DNA of 64,000 nucleotides from Brasenia schreberi (GCA_036023115.1 JAYKKT010000064.1:3463501-3527500), one strand, 5' to 3'; numbered from the stretch's first letter, positions 36,963-51,416 are shown. Numbers and translations are program-made. Notes: generated by a model not told the origin, from the sequence alone.

Positions 36963-37146
36963 AGAACGTTATCCATGTAGAATTCATGAATGTAGGAGTC
37001 AATCTGAATGCCTGCATCTTATAAGAAATTGAATTCAAACTTTGCTGAGAACCTTTATGAATTTATCAAGTTTTTTCTTCAAGTTGGTCCACAAAATTTG
37101 CAAAGCGACCCTTTCGAACATTATCCATGTAGAATTCATGCGCGTG

Positions 37147-37185
<39 letters not shown>

Positions 37186-38399
37186 GAAGGGCATTCAATT
37201 CAAAGTATGGGGAAATAATTGTAAAATATTAATTTGATATCTCAAGTTGGTCATTAAATTTTCTTTTAGAATAAGCAAGGTATGAAGGTGGTCACCATCA
37301 TTCCATCCTTCGTGAATGTTAACACGCTTGCCTTAACTCTCTGACTAAAATAAAGATGTGACCTGGAAGATGACGGAAGTCGATCAAGTTAGGCTGTGAA
37401 TCTCTAAGGAGTCATCTTCCCTTAACACTTACTATGATGATCTTAATCCATGATTAACTTTATCGTTGATGCCTATATGTCAACTATTGACTATCAAGAT
37501 TTGATTCACTTTGTTAAAGTTCACAAGCTTAGTGACCCTACTTAGTGTGAGAGAAGGCTTGGTTTTAGTTTAATTATGAACTTTGAAGCTATATCCACTA
37601 AAAAAAAAGTTATAAACTTCACAGCTAAATAAGGTGCCAACTAACTCTAATTCATATTAGTGTTAATAAAGAAGGTAAGACGTGATAGACGGTGTGGGGC
37701 ACATAAACCCAACGTTAACGAGCAGGATCGGAGAATGCAAATAGTCAACTAATCAGTTAATTATTAATTAAAACTCGATTAGATTAAGCCATGAACAAAT
37801 CATTCAAACGTGGAGCTGAGTATGGTGAGTTGCAATTGACACAGCCTTTTAATCGATACAGTCCGGGGCCTGGCATATCCGGATCCTGTTTGACCTTTTA
37901 GTGGGAACATCGGACCCACGTAAAAGCCTCCATGTAGATGTTCAAGTGGGAACAATGGATCGGGTTATCTGCAATCTGGTGGTGATTTTCCTATGTGGAT
38001 CCTTGAATGGATTGGATATAGAAAAGGTAAATGAACTAAGTTGCTCATGGTTCGGTTTTGGTTCTGCTGTGACAGACTCGTTCACAGGTTCGGTTATGAC
38101 TTAGATGAACTATGAACCGGACATGAGATGGTTCATTAAGCTATATGAGATGAACACGAAACATGCATGCTAAGCGCAGTTTACTTGGCTTATATTAGCT
38201 TGTTCGGTTTAGTTTAGTTTAGAGAGCTTCATATATGTGTGTGCTTGGAAACTATGTTAATCCAATGAATTGAACACGAAAAATGTATGCTTCATATATG
38301 AGTTGAACACGAAAATGGAAACATTTTTTAACTTCAACAAGCAGCTCATGTTCTAGTGATCGATTCATGTTTCGCATGGCTAAAATTTGCTTATATATG

Positions 38400-38525
38400 C
38401 TGATCTTGAGACGGCTCACCCCGCCACCGGGTCGACTGACACGAGTTCAATACCCGGGGAGTGCACCTGGTTTCGGCCTCCCCACTGTACCCGAAAAGGG
38501 TGAAGCAAATTGATATGAAGTGGGA
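38400..38525 (+). repeat. tRNA-derived SINE-like copy
   Basis: Box A region ACGGCTCACCCCGCCACC is followed by box B GAGTTCAATACCCGGGGAGTG near 38433-38453. The tail is GGTTTCGGCCTCCCCACTGT then ACCCGAAAAGGG. It is the best full-length member of the family, matching the tails at 24.3 and 60.2 kb. Confidence 0.75.
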
Positions 38526-40119
38526 GCTTAGTTCAGTTCTATAACTGTTAAGGGAAGGCGATTGTTATGTATTCCCAACTACTAGGCCCTGTCATTTCCG
38601 GGTAAATCGGACTGACAGTTCTTGTTCCACCAAAAACTAGAACTGGAACCAGTCTCCCCTGGTCTGAGTCTGGTCCTGGTTCCATCGGTGTTGTGGTTAT
38701 GCTTTCAATCCGGTCCCTTTTTTTTATTTGGATCCAATTTTACTTGAAAATTTCAAGAAACAAAAGTGGGATGTTAAAATAAAAAAAGGGCTTGGAATTT
38801 CGGACTGTTGGTTCTACTTTGGTTTCACAATAGGTAGAACCAAAATTAGACATGTTCGATATTGGTTAGCCCAAAACCTGGAACCATAACCAAACCGATC
38901 CAGAGCCAACTCAGGTTGTGGTTCCAGAACATCTCAGAACCAGTAATTTATTAAAAAAATAAAAAATTATAGGAAAATTAGAAAAGAACAGAACCGAGCG
39001 GTCTCAGACCCAATTCTAGTTCTGGGTTTAGCCGGTTATTGGGCCAGTTAGGAACGGCCATGTCTAACCAAAACCAAACAGAAGGGTCTCCAATTCCAAT
39101 TCTGTTCTGGTTTCGATCCCGATCGATTTCAAAGGCAGTTTGGGTCTAGTTCAACCAACCAACCCGACACCTTTATCAACTATAACTCTAAAAAAGCATT
39201 ATAATAATTTTTTTCTTCTTCAACATCTTTTGGCCGTCATGTCGAAGTGTTCACACATCTAATTTCACACGCTTTGTAACATATATTTGACAATCTCTTT
39301 AACTATCAAAACCACCAATGGTGTGTCTCTCTCATTTTATCATTTTAGTACCTTATTATTATTATTATGAATCTAGTCTTCAATTGTGTGATCATTCATC
39401 TGTCTCGACATCTTTGATTCTCCTAATGATTTTCTTTAAATGTTTTTCTTTCTTTCTCAAATTGAAAAGCAAGGCACAAGAACCCTAATAATCTCAATTG
39501 TGACTAATATCAAAATCTATTGACTGGTTGTCACCATAAACTCTCAATCAAGTTGCGCTTGACAATGTCAAGGCAATAATACAAGCCCCCTCGGAGAATT
39601 AAAATAATCTTTAAAGGCCATTCATTGATGCCAAAAAATATGGTGTATGAAATTTTCTTAATAAGCAAATATAAGCCTTTAGCATGATCTTATCCTGGCC
39701 ATAAATGCAACAGCATCGTCACTCATGCATGCGTATTTAATCCTATAATTATATAATATCATAAATTAAGTATTTAAAAAGAAACGTGGCTGAGGATTTT
39801 GAGTGGCGAACATTGGAAAGCTTTTGACTTTCATTCCCAAGAAGTATGTATATAACTCTTTAGGTCTTGGAGAGAGAAAATAAAATAAAAGAGAGGATTT
39901 TTGTTAGGGTTAACACATTAGTTTTCGTGTCATGTGATTTCTCCTTCGTGTAGAAACATGAGAGGAAGCCAAACATGATCAAAAATTTCTCGTGTTCTTG
40001 GAGATTCCGTTCGCACTCCAAACCTTTTGCTTAGCCCTTTAACCTTATTAGTAGTTCATTCATTAATACTTTGAGAAAGAAAGAGACTCCACCAAAGAAT
40101 ATGACCTTCCTTATTTTCT

Positions 40120-40210
40120 TTTTTTTGTTGTTACAAGAGGAGGCTGAAGTTTAACACATGCACCAACACATGTACCCTTTGGGAGTCGAACTCTCCAAAA
40201 GCGGCCATAG
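40120..40210 (-). repeat. tRNA-derived SINE-like copy (probable)
   Basis: On the minus strand, GAGAGTTCGACTCCCAAAGG is the box B, then the AAACTTCAGCCTCCTCTTGT tail and an A-run. The tail matches the copy at 60.54-60.66 kb. Confidence 0.5.
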
Positions 40211-40401
40211 AGCTCCTTATTTTCTTTCTTTAACTTAAATTTATGACTCAGCACCCCACATCCAAGATGGCAAAATATAGAGGTATACATGAAACAAATT
40301 AGTTTTAAAAGGGGATGAATATATATATATGTGTGTGTGTGTGTATGTACATATATGTGTGTGTGTGTGTATATGTACATGTGCATGTAACTTCACCCCA
40401 C

Positions 40402-40740
40402 CTAAAAGGAACTTCTAGATCGGCTTATGATGTTAGCTATCATAGGGTGGCATCGCATACTCATGGCTTCTTTTGTAGGTAAGGTGTACTTATATCTCAA
40501 AAGTAGGTCCGCTCGTGCATACTCTTCAATTTCAACTTTAAGCTTGTTTTGAGTCAACTCCTTGGCAAGAAGATATTGTGGTAGACTCATGAAATTTTCA
40601 GACTCACCTTGCTCTAAAGTAGGTCCGCTGCTGCATACTCTTGAGCTTCGACTTGAAGTTTGTTTTGAGTCAACTCGCTGGCGAGAAGATCAGCCACGGC
40701 TCCTTGAACTTGCTCCAGACGTTTTACCATGTACTTTGCT
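40402..40740 (-). pseudogene. Protein-like remnant with a duplicated block
   Basis: Two diverged copies of one block lie head to tail at about 40504-40580 and 40618-40694 (~114-base spacing). On the minus strand they read LLASELTQNKLQVEAQEY and LLAKELTQNKLKVEIEEY, so similarity is clearer in protein than DNA. Stops and frame breaks prevent one long frame, although 40402-40590 (62 codons) is open. I do not recognise the family; it could be an exon duplication, a retroelement fragment or a real gene exon. Confidence 0.4.
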
Positions 40741-41678
40741 GTGACTTATTCATATATGATACGCAATTTTGACCTGTGACTTTTTCCACTCTTTTGTTCA
40801 AAGTCCTTGATACATACAAATTGGGTAATATACAGGCCAAGTGATTGATACGTATGAGATCACAATAGTCGTTTGTGTGTTAGCATGTTTTCAAAGGCGG
40901 GTCAAAGACCGGGCCGTGAGCGAACTTTTTTGTCAAGCAGGTTGATTCGGGTCTGGCGGATCTGGGTCCACCTCGGCTCAATGTAGATCCACCACTGATA
41001 ATACCCGGATTGTTTGAAAAGGGTCCTTAACTCCGGGATGTCCAGATCCAACTGTTAATGGCAATGAAGGTTAAAAGCCCTTCATTAGGGCGGACACACC
41101 CAATTGCTGAACCCGACCGACAAATCGTGGTTTAATGAGAAAAATTAGGACTAATAAAACAAGCAAATTGGATACCCATTAGAGATACCTAATCATCATA
41201 AAGTCTGTGGCTTAGCTCAGTTAATTTCCCGGGTTTCTTTCACTTAAATGGTGATTAAAGACCACCTTAGGGTTAACACCGGAACCAAACCAATATGTTT
41301 GGTTTTTAATTTTGGGTGAACCAAACCAAACCATTATAAGTCATGGAACTGAACCAAGCCATGTCCCTTGATGATTTGGTCTTACTTCATAGTGAACCAA
41401 ACTATACAAATATTTTCCAAGTCGAACCAAACCAAACCATCATTTTTATCAATTTGATCCGTTTACCCAATCCGTTCGGATCGGTCATTGAGAATCCCTA
41501 ACCATCTTTAAGTCAGCTTAGAAAACCTTCTTTTATTGCACCGGACCCAAGCATGTGGTCAACTCCTCCTCCCTTGGAAAGAATAAGTTTTGGCTTGGGT
41601 CAGGACCCGAATTATATATTGGATAAGTATTGGTTCGAAATTGTTGGACTGCAAGAGTGCCAATAGAGAAGGTAAGTT

Positions 41679-41790
41679 GGGCATTTTAGTCATTTCAGAA
41701 GTTGGGTCTCACGCTTTGTCTGGAGGGTATTGTAGTCATTTCAGAAGTTGGATCTCACGCTTTGTCTGAAGGGCATTTTAGTCATTTCAG
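41679..41790. repeat. 46-bp minisatellite, 2.4 copies, upstream of the antiporter TATA box
   Basis: Units start at 41679, 41725 and 41771 with an exact 46-base period. Each starts GGGCATTTTAGTCATTTCAG or a close variant and contains TCTCACGCTTTGTCTG. Only about five bases differ between the first two units. It ends ~68 bases before the TATA box. Confidence 0.9.
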
Positions 41791-41857
41791 GTATATCATA
41801 CGCCGTAAATTCTAATTTGAAACGGGTCCCAAACCCGAAAGGTAGCCCGGGCGGGCC

Positions 41858-41865
41858 TATAAATA
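41858..41865 (+). promoter_or_regulatory. TATA box of the CHX gene
   Basis: TATAAATA is in a GC-rich context (GGGCCTATAAATAGCGGG). A start near 41888-41895 would give a GA-rich leader and a spliced 5'UTR. Confidence 0.7.
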
Positions 41866-42039
41866 GCGGGCAGACTTCCTCCTTGGGATTCGAGTTCTGC
41901 GGGAGAGAAGGGAAGCCGAAACGAAAGAAGAAACCGAGAGACAAAAGAAGGAGGAGGGTTTGCCTTCACACTCTCCTCCTCTTACTGATCAGGGTCCTCT
42001 TCTCGGTTTTAGATTCGATCCGCTGACCTCTCCCTCTGG

Positions 42040-43033
<994 letters not shown>

Positions 43034-43063
43034 GGATCGGCGCGCGAGCGAGAAGAGGGGAAC

Positions 43064-46000
43064 ATGTCGACGAATACGAGCAGCTGCCCGAAGCCGATGA
43101 CGGCTACGTCGAACGGTATATTCCAGGATAGCAACCCGCTGGACTATGCCCTCCCCCTGCTCATCGTGCAGATTTGCCTCGTCGTTGTCACCAGCCGCGG
43201 TCTCGCCTTCGTCCTCAAGCCCATGCGCCAGCCCCGAGTCATCGCGGAGATCATCGTAATCTCTCTCCCTGTCTCTCTCTCGGGTGTCCACGTCCTTCTC
43301 GTACCGTCGCTATTCTTTCGTTCCATCGCTTTTCCTGCCTTCGTTGAACGAAGAAAACCAAGTCTACGCCTCTCTACCTCTTCGTGAGGATACTTCACAG
43401 TTTCTTCCTTCCTGATCACTTTATTTTTTTCTGAAAATTGTGACAAAAGAGTAGAATTCAACAGTCGAAGTTAAGAAAACTAACTCCTTTTTAGTCCCCA
43501 ATATCAGTAGAATTCAACAGTAGAAATTAAGAAAACCTTGATTGAGGCTGATCTTCAACAAAGTTTGCTTCATCGTCAATCCGATAGCATTAGTGTGCAT
43601 CTTGAGAAACCCTCATATTAGGTTTCAAGTCTATGACTATGAACCCAGCTTCGTGATAAATGGCGTAAAAAGTGGAAAGTTGTGGTTTTTTTATGGAGAT
43701 CGATTGATTTGATTGATTGATCGAATTATGGGATGTAAATTCAGGGAGGGATCTTGCTGGGCCCATCGGCGCTGGGAAGAAACACAAAGTATCTGAACGC
43801 CGTCTTCCCCAAAAGGAGCCTCACCGTGCTGGACACCCTCGCCAACGTCGGCTTGCTCTTCTTTCTCTTCTTGGTAGGACTGGAATTGGATCCCAAAGCC
43901 ATCCGGCGTACCGGAAAGAAGGCTCTTGGAATTGCACTCGCCGGAATCAGCTTGCCGTTCGTTCTCGGCATCGGAACGTCCTACGTTCTCAAGAATACCA
44001 TCTCTAAAGGGGTCAGTGGCCCTCCCTTCCTCGTATTCATGGGCGTCGCCCTCTCCATCACAGCCTTCCCCGTCCTCGCCCGCATCCTCGCCGAACTCAA
44101 GCTCCTCACCACCGACGTCGGACGGATGGCCATGTCGGCCGCTGCCGTCAACGACGTGGCAGCCTGGATCCTCCTCGCCCTTGCGATCGCCCTCTCGAGC
44201 TCCGGCAAGTCTCCTCTCATCTCACTGTGGGTGCTCCTCCTCGGCATCGGCTTTGTTACATTCGCGATAGTTGTTCTCCGGCCAGCTCTCGGCTGGATGG
44301 CTAGGCGGTGCCCGGAGGGAGAACCCGTGAAGGAAATCTACATCTGCACGACGCTCACGTTGGTCCTTGCCGCCGGATTCGTAACGGACACTATTGGGAT
44401 TCATGCGCTCTTCGGTGCGTTCATCGTCGGGCTCATCGTACCGAAGGACGGGCCGTTCGCCGGAGTGCTGGTAGAAAAGATCGAGGACCTCGTCTCCGGC
44501 CTCTTCCTCCCTCTGTACTTCGTGTCGAGTGGACTCAAGACCGACGTTGCTACTATCAGAGGGGGGCAGTCGTGGGCATTACTTGTTCTGGTCATTTGCA
44601 CGGCGTGCTTCGGCAAGATCGTCGGTACCTTCGCGGTCTCATTGGCGTGCAGATTGCCTGTAAGAGAGGCTGTCGCGCTCGGCTTACTGATGAACACCAA
44701 AGGACTCGTGGAGCTCATCGTCCTCAACATCGGCAAGGATAGGAAGGTAATCTCGTTGACTTTTTGATAGATTATTTATTATTCATTTCAATCTTTTCAA
44801 ATTCATCCTTTATTTTCGTAGGAAGTTGGTATCCACACGGTTTTGGTTTTGTTGATACAAGTTCAATTTTATGAAAAATTTAAGCCTCTAATTTCGTATA
44901 AAACAAGCCTTGAATTACTTGGTTCTGATGCATCTTATGTATTTTATAAGATTTGAGAAAGAAAGGTTACAGAAAGGAGTACGAGATGAAAGATGATGAC
45001 GCATACTAATTATGTATTTTATAAGATGATGCATATTATGTTCGATATATAGGAGTTGACGAAGAATAGTGACAATAAGATGATGCATATTATATACTTT
45101 ATAATATTTATAACACGATTTTTTATTTAAAAGATTCCCATCTTTTATTAAAAAGAGAGTATGTCTACGGCGTTGACTTATCCAATGTGAAAGGCTGAGC
45201 ATTTAGAACCCGGTGATGTGCTTGCTTTGTATTGCTTCGAGTATGGGTCGCATGCAAATTTCTTACTAGATTTTCTTTCGTTTCTGAAGGAAATCCTCAT
45301 TGTTGATGCAGAAGATTTCGTATCTTTTCTTTTAGGAATTGGGGTGCAATTTCTTAGATTTAACGCTTAAACAAAAGTTTGACATTAATGAACTTGAACA
45401 CCATTTTTGTAATGATCCCCATGACAGTAATAAAGTAAGGTAAAACCTTTACGTTCTGCGCTCTATAGTCAGCCACATACAGTCGTTACGTGTAATGAAT
45501 ATAACCAGGCCAACACCTCTCTCTCTCACACACACAAAGAAAGCAACGCATACAAGCACCGAGTTGTGTACTTTACCAGGCCAACGTGTCGAAAGATAAA
45601 TTCATGAGTAGAAAAGAAATTAGATAAAAGGTAAATCATGGAAAATTATCTTTCATGAGAAAGGTTTGCCAGGTGCTTTTCTTGAGAAAGAAATTCTTAG
45701 TTTACCGTGTGAGTTTTTCCTGGGAAAGAATTTCTTGGTTGACCTTTTGGTTGTGGTTGGCGAATAGGTGTTGAACGACCAGACGTTCGCAATCATGGTG
45801 CTGATGGCTTTATTCACGACCTTCATCACCACCCCGTTGGTGACGTTCTTCTACAAGCCGGCCCGCCAGTCCTCCCCTTACAAGCACCGCACAATCCAGC
45901 GGAAGAACGCCGACAGGCAGCTGCGCATCGTCACGTGCCTGCATAGCACCAGCAACATTCCCACCATCATCAACCTCATCGAGGCCTCGCGCGGCACCCG

Positions 46001-46961
46001 TAGCCGCCGGCCCGTCCTTGTCTACGCCATGCACCTTATGGAACTCTCCGAGCGTTCGTCCGCGATCCTCATGGTCCACAAGGCCCGCAACAACGGGCTC
46101 CCCTTCTGGAACAAGGTCAGGCCCGACTCCGACCAGATTGTCGTCGCCTTCCAGGCCTATCACCGGCTGAGCTCCGTTTCCATCCGCCCCATGACGGCCA
46201 TCTCCGACCTCAAGGACATGCACGAGGACATCTGCTCCAGCGCCGAGGAGAAGCGGGCGGCCATGATCATTCTTCCTTACCACAAGCACCAAAGGCTTGA
46301 CGGCACGTTGGAGACCTCCTCCGTCGGCTTCCACTCCGTCAACCTCCGTGTTTTGCAGAACGCGCCGTGCTCCGTCGCTATTCTCGTAGACCGGGGCCTC
46401 GGAGGCATGACGCAGGTCTCGGCCAGCGATGTCTCCCACTCCATGGCCGTCTTCTTCTTCGGCGGGCCTGATGATCGCGAGGCGCTCGCCTATGGAAGCC
46501 GGATGGCGGAACACCCGGGAATCAAGCTCACCGTGGTCAGATTCCTTGTCGCCGAGCCCATCGTCGCACGCCGGGGCGCCGTCCGAATCGCCGTCGACGG
46601 CGACGAAAGGGTGGCCGACGAGGAGTTCTTAGCCGTGTTCAAGGAGAAGTTACTCTCCTCCGAGTCCATCGAGTACGTAGAGAGTGAGGTGACGAACAAG
46701 GGGGAGACGGTGTCCGTGATCAAGGAGCACACTCGGTGTAATCTCATCTTGGTTGGCCGGTCGACTCGGTGCGAGGCACTGACCGAAAGGATGGACTCAC
46801 CTGAACTGGGTCCGGTGGGCTCGTTGTTGGTATCACCGGAATTCCCCATTAGCGCGTCCGTGTTGGTGGTGCAGCAGTACAACAATATGTCAAGTATCGT
46901 GTCAATGGAGGATTCGGTGGACACGCCTAGGTCTATGGCTTATGATTCTGAGTCGGGGTAG
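43064..46961 (+). CDS. Cation/H+ antiporter, CHX17/18/19 clade, three exons
   Basis: Exons are 43064-43255, 43745-44746 and 45768-46961, giving 795 residues. CHX proteins are CPA2 monovalent cation/proton exchangers, mostly in endomembranes, with roles in K+ and pH balance. Residues ~30-430 form the membrane domain. It contains [44 protein letters not shown], the conserved Asn200-Asp201 pair in [26 protein letters not shown] and [17 protein letters not shown]. The C-terminal half is a long cytosolic domain with two Usp-like segments, including [46 protein letters not shown] and [17 protein letters not shown]. Exons 2 and 3 are much richer in G+C than the introns. The N-terminus [20 protein letters not shown] resembles Arabidopsis CHX18, so this clade is favoured; exact orthology is not claimed. 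Intron 2 is ~1 kb with no coding sign. Confidence 0.94.
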
Positions 46962-49189
46962 ACAGACTGGACTCGTATCTGTAATAAAGGTATTGTTCAG
47001 ATAACATGAAATCAGGGTCGTCGTCTTCCTGTGCTGGCTCAAAGTTGAGCCGCCATGGCTTTGCTTTGTTGCACGCATGCACATCCTCTTCATCTACCGA
47101 GTAAAACGTTGACATAGGTCTTCCGGTTAGTCTTTTTCAAGTTGTCATATGTAAAGAAGGTTAATTAGTTTACTGGAGTGAAGAACATGCCTACTGCGGC
47201 TCTGTGTAAACTGTAAACTGGGGAAATGAATGTCAATAAAATGCATCCCTTTTGGTTGACCCACGCATATATTTGTGTAGTTCAGCTCCATGCATGCATT
47301 TTGCAGCCCGAGAGTATAAAAGAGTCGTTTCTTTTATTACCCAATCAGGTGTCCATTGGCATCTGAGCTTGTACAAGCCAAAGGAGGTTGTAATCCGATT
47401 TCAAGAAAAGATTAATCATAAACTGAAGTTCACTTGGTGTGTCAATGAATCTGCATTCGTCAACCAACGTTACTGCTGGAGGTTTTGAGTACAAAATCGA
47501 ATCAAGACTGAAAGTTGAATAAGAAACACGAACAATAAGAGAAGCCAAGTGGATGTGGCGTGAATGGATTCGTGTCTCGGAATTGCATGGTGTTCTTGAA
47601 ATACTTTTGCCCACTAGCCTTGCTGCGGTGAAAGATTAATGGGAACACAGTTGCAGATTTCACGAAGAAACAGAGTCTCCTTCTCCTCAGAGAAAAACAC
47701 GGTATTCGGTTGGTATCAGCAAGAGACTCTCTGGACACCGACGTGCACTGAGAAGTCGCGTCAGGCAGCCATTTATTTCCTTGGCATCATGTGGAAAAAA
47801 CCACAAGAGATACGTATGATTGATCTTACAAGACGTATATCCTTTTTGACATTTCAAAGTTCATCAACCCGATATTCTTCTGGTTTCTTTTCATATTGGA
47901 ATTAAATTATTCACACAGTTTGAGTTTGATCAATACTTTTGCAACGGGTAGAGAGTTTAACATAACTCTTTTTTTTTAAGAAAACTTTAAATATCTTTTT
48001 CAGAATCTCTTATCACACATAAATCGTTAGCTTAATCTCTACCGTTGAAGCTGTTGAAGAGTTCGACATCTAGAAGGGCTTCCCTTTATTTAAAAATTAT
48101 TAAAATAATGCCAGCTGTTTCAAGATGGTTCCAATCAAACTGAAACAACATGTCTAGAAGCAATGATCTAAAGTCTTTAGAATGTATTTGAAGTGCAATT
48201 GTTTCAATTGTAATTATATCAAATTGATCAAGATTATAGTCGACACCACCCTATTTTATGCACAAATTATTATATAATCATATAATATTGAGAGATTTAA
48301 TTACGTTTAGTTCTCCAGAGAGATTGTGCCTACTAAGTACTAAGCGAAATTGCCATTTGGGGCAGTTTTTGTTCCACTGCCATTGTGGACTGTTTATATC
48401 CACCACAAGTGGTGGTGTTAAGTTTTCTTTTCAGACATATATATATATATAAAGCTATCATATTGAGAGTATCGATTATGTCTTGAATTGATTTATGCAA
48501 ACTAGTCAAGTGTTCTTCCTTGTATTCTAAAGGTCTTTATTGAAGTCTATTACATTTGGTAACTCGATATTGGTGCTGAAAAATAAACGTAAAGGTTAAA
48601 ATCATGCCTCAAAAATTTATGCAGCTGATCTAACTTTATTTTCAGGTTGTTAATATCTTTCTCTCGTGTTCTCTATAAGAAGTCGAACCGACATCTCGCA
48701 CGAAGGACTTAAGTGCAAGTGCTTGACAACATGAAATTTCTTTTGAAAAAAATAACGCCATGTTCTTGATTTTTTTATAGAATACTAATTGGCTCTCAAG
48801 GTCTCCACGGAGACATGTGTGTATGCATGTGTGTACATACATACATACATACATATATATATACACAGACAAACACACATATGTGTGTGTTGATTATAAT
48901 TTATAAATCAATTGTGCCAACTGTAAATTTAGGCATTGAATTTTATTTTCACCATGTATGCACAAACTGGCTATGAAATAATGACAAGGATTAGAAACAT
49001 CATAACCCACTCAAAAGATCTTAAATAAGAAATTGAACATGTCATTGCTATACTTTTATTTTAATTAGATGCACAAGTTCCTTACACCATGTTTTATTAC
49101 ATTTATGTCATTATCATTGGAATTGATATGAATGTCCTTCACTGCCTCGGCGAAGGATAGCCGATTGAGACATATAATGAAAAATGAAG

Positions 49190-49335
49190 GACTTGGGTTC
49201 GATGTGGCTTGACTCAGCTGCGATCATTGGGATGCTGGGTGCTTGCCTACAAGACATGCACATCCAGAGGATCGAACTTGTGACCTTCTACCCAAAAGTC
49301 CTTTTCAGTTATCCACCCTACGCAGGATAGCGGTC
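49190..49335 (-). repeat. tRNA-derived SINE-like copy (possible)
   Basis: On the minus strand, GGTCACAAGTTCGATCCTCT resembles a box B, with a degenerate box A ~50 bases upstream in that orientation. Confidence 0.4.
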
Positions 49336-50394
49336 GAATTCTTCTTGCCAAAGTCAGTTAACATGATTGAGAGGATTCTTGTTGTTTGCTTTACCGAATA
49401 CATTGACTAAGCAAACTTATTAAGTAGGTCGCATTCTTTTTCTTTTTTAATTTCCAGCTAGCTTTAAACTGTGCCACTCATGAGCCTAATTTATTTTTAA
49501 CAAAAAAAAGGTGTTGAATAATTTGTAATATTCTAATTTTCCGTTTATATTGCATTATCACAGTTCCAAATTTCAATAATTTCCACAGTACTCTTTGTGT
49601 GTGTGCGTGTGTGTGAGAGAGAGAGAGAGCGAGAAAGAGAGAGGTTCGGGTCAAATTTGTTGAATCTGTTTTTGGGTCACAAATTCAGGTCAGACTCGGT
49701 CCAGGTCAGTTTGGTTCTGACAACACATATCTACACAGCTGCGTATGTGATAGATAACTTGGTATGTAAACGGGTCAAACTTTGCATCACTATCCCAACT
49801 TAATTGGATCTTATGGGTCCTAAGTCCATTTTATAGATAAGCTGAGTTCAGGGAAAACCCCGACCGACCAACCGGAGTCGAGTTACATACAGACTATGAT
49901 TCTCTCATTCCTCCATGGCTGTTGAGAATTGTCTGCCATTGCCAATCGAACCAGACGACCGGATAAGTTCGAATTTGACAATATCAACTTGGTTTGCAGA
50001 TTTGAGAAGTTAGACCTAAAATCGGTACATCTCGCACCGGTCCCTTGGCATTTCATGTTCAGACTATTGGTTGACTCCTCTATCGCACCGCACGGTACCC
50101 ATAGTGAAATTTCTCTACCGCATGGTACCAGTAGTGAAATGCCAAGGGATTCGGTCGGAAAAAGGTATCTCGTTTTTCATGCATTTTTGGTGTTTGAAGT
50201 ATCTCAATTTTTTCTTCGTTTTTGGTGTTCCTTCTATGATGGGGGATATCACCTGTTGTATATATATGAGGAGGCAAATTATGGCGAACAAAATTGGACT
50301 TCATCTAAATTTGATGTTTAAAAATTTTAGGGGCTTAAAGCGGTTGTATTACCATGAACTACTACTCCTGTTTTTCGGTGTTTGCTTTTGGTTT

Positions 50395-50515
50395 ATAATG
50401 GGAGTTCAAAGCCAACAAACACACACATGGATGCACTCTCCGAGAATCGAACTCGCCACCTGCTAGTGAGCATGAGAAAACCCTACCAGTGAGCTAAAGC
50501 TCTGAGTGCCCTTGT
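50395..50515 (-). repeat. tRNA-derived SINE-like copy
   Basis: On the minus strand it reads TTTAGCTCACTGGTAGGG (box A), then about 30 bases later GCGAGTTCGATTCTCGGAGA (box B), then GTGCATCCATGTGTG. The head is well preserved. Confidence 0.6.
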
Positions 50516-51416
50516 CTCTCAATCTTTGATTGTGGAACCTGACTCAATTCAGTGAGGATATTGGATAAAAAATCTTATCTGTAAGATCCAACATTTATAG
50601 GTAACCCAGCTTTCTCGGCTTCGGGTCAGTGTCTACACGGTTCGGAGTCAGCGTGCAATTGGGTTTGGATCGGAGTGGCACCAGATCCAGCGTCTCATTG
50701 TGTCGTACCAAGAACTTCTCAAAATTTCAAATGAACGGAATAAACGCCCGTTTGGTCATTAAGGAGTCTTGTGGAGGGCCTTATAGACATTTGGGAAGTC
50801 ACGCTGGCGGGACCCTTTTTGGTCTTGCGCTTTTCTGCCTTCCTCGTGAAGGCAGGCTCGTAGACGTACGGAAAGCATCCCTCCCACCGGCTTCCCTCCA
50901 CCGAACGATACCCATCGGATGGTGGACACCGTTTCCTCTCCCTGTCCCCCCTCATCTTTAACGGAAAACCCCTCCTTCGCTTCTCCCTCTAGACAGCGTT
51001 GCGCCTGTCTCTCTCTCCAATTCTGAAGCTGTCCGAGGTAATATTCTTGTTCCCCGTCTCACACATTCCTTTTTTGCTTCTCTCTCTCTCTCTCGGTCTG
51101 CTGAATTCTTTTGGTAAGGATCAATTCTGCGGTTCTTTATGACTTTGATGGGTTTCATTTTACTTTATCTTTATGGGATATGTTTTAATGCGTTTTTATC
51201 TTTAGGGTTTTGTTTGGTTTTTCATTTTGGATTGCGATTAGTCTGAAACATTATGAACACAGCGGCTCGATTTAAGGTTGTTGCTGTGGTGGGGTTTTAG
51301 TTTGGTGGGATTGAGAGTTCAATGGAACAGGGATCATGTAACTTTTGTTACATGACCTTCTTTATTTGTATGACAGAATAGAACTGCTTGATTGAGCAAT
51401 ACGAAACTGAGCAGCC

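Larger units (their letters stand above)
34981..41678. other. Repeat-rich intergenic DNA before the antiporter gene
   Basis: No intact gene recognised over ~6.7 kb. It contains AACC-rich old repeats (about 35250-35480, 38600-39130, 41270-41480), SINE-like copies, a direct 25-base repeat at 36.96/37.12 kb, several TA and CA microsatellites (37149-37185, 40321-40375) and a repeated protein-like remnant at 40.5-40.7 kb. The two stretches with nothing recognised are 36000-36740 and 39200-40100. Confidence 0.4.
46962..51000. other. CHX 3'UTR and intergenic DNA
   Basis: Likely poly(A) signals are AATAAA words near 46982 and 47233. Beyond ~47.3 kb I recognise no gene. It includes SINE-like copies at 49.2 and 50.4 kb, a GA-rich tract at about 49613-49642 and a TA/CA tract near 48820-48890. 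The stretch 50650-51000 is richer in G+C and may contain the promoter of the next gene. Confidence 0.45.

Noticed and set aside
45810..46514. A 234-codon open frame on the minus strand
   Set aside because: It is antisense to exon 3 of the CHX gene, and its length comes from the G+C-rich codon use there; no family match seen.
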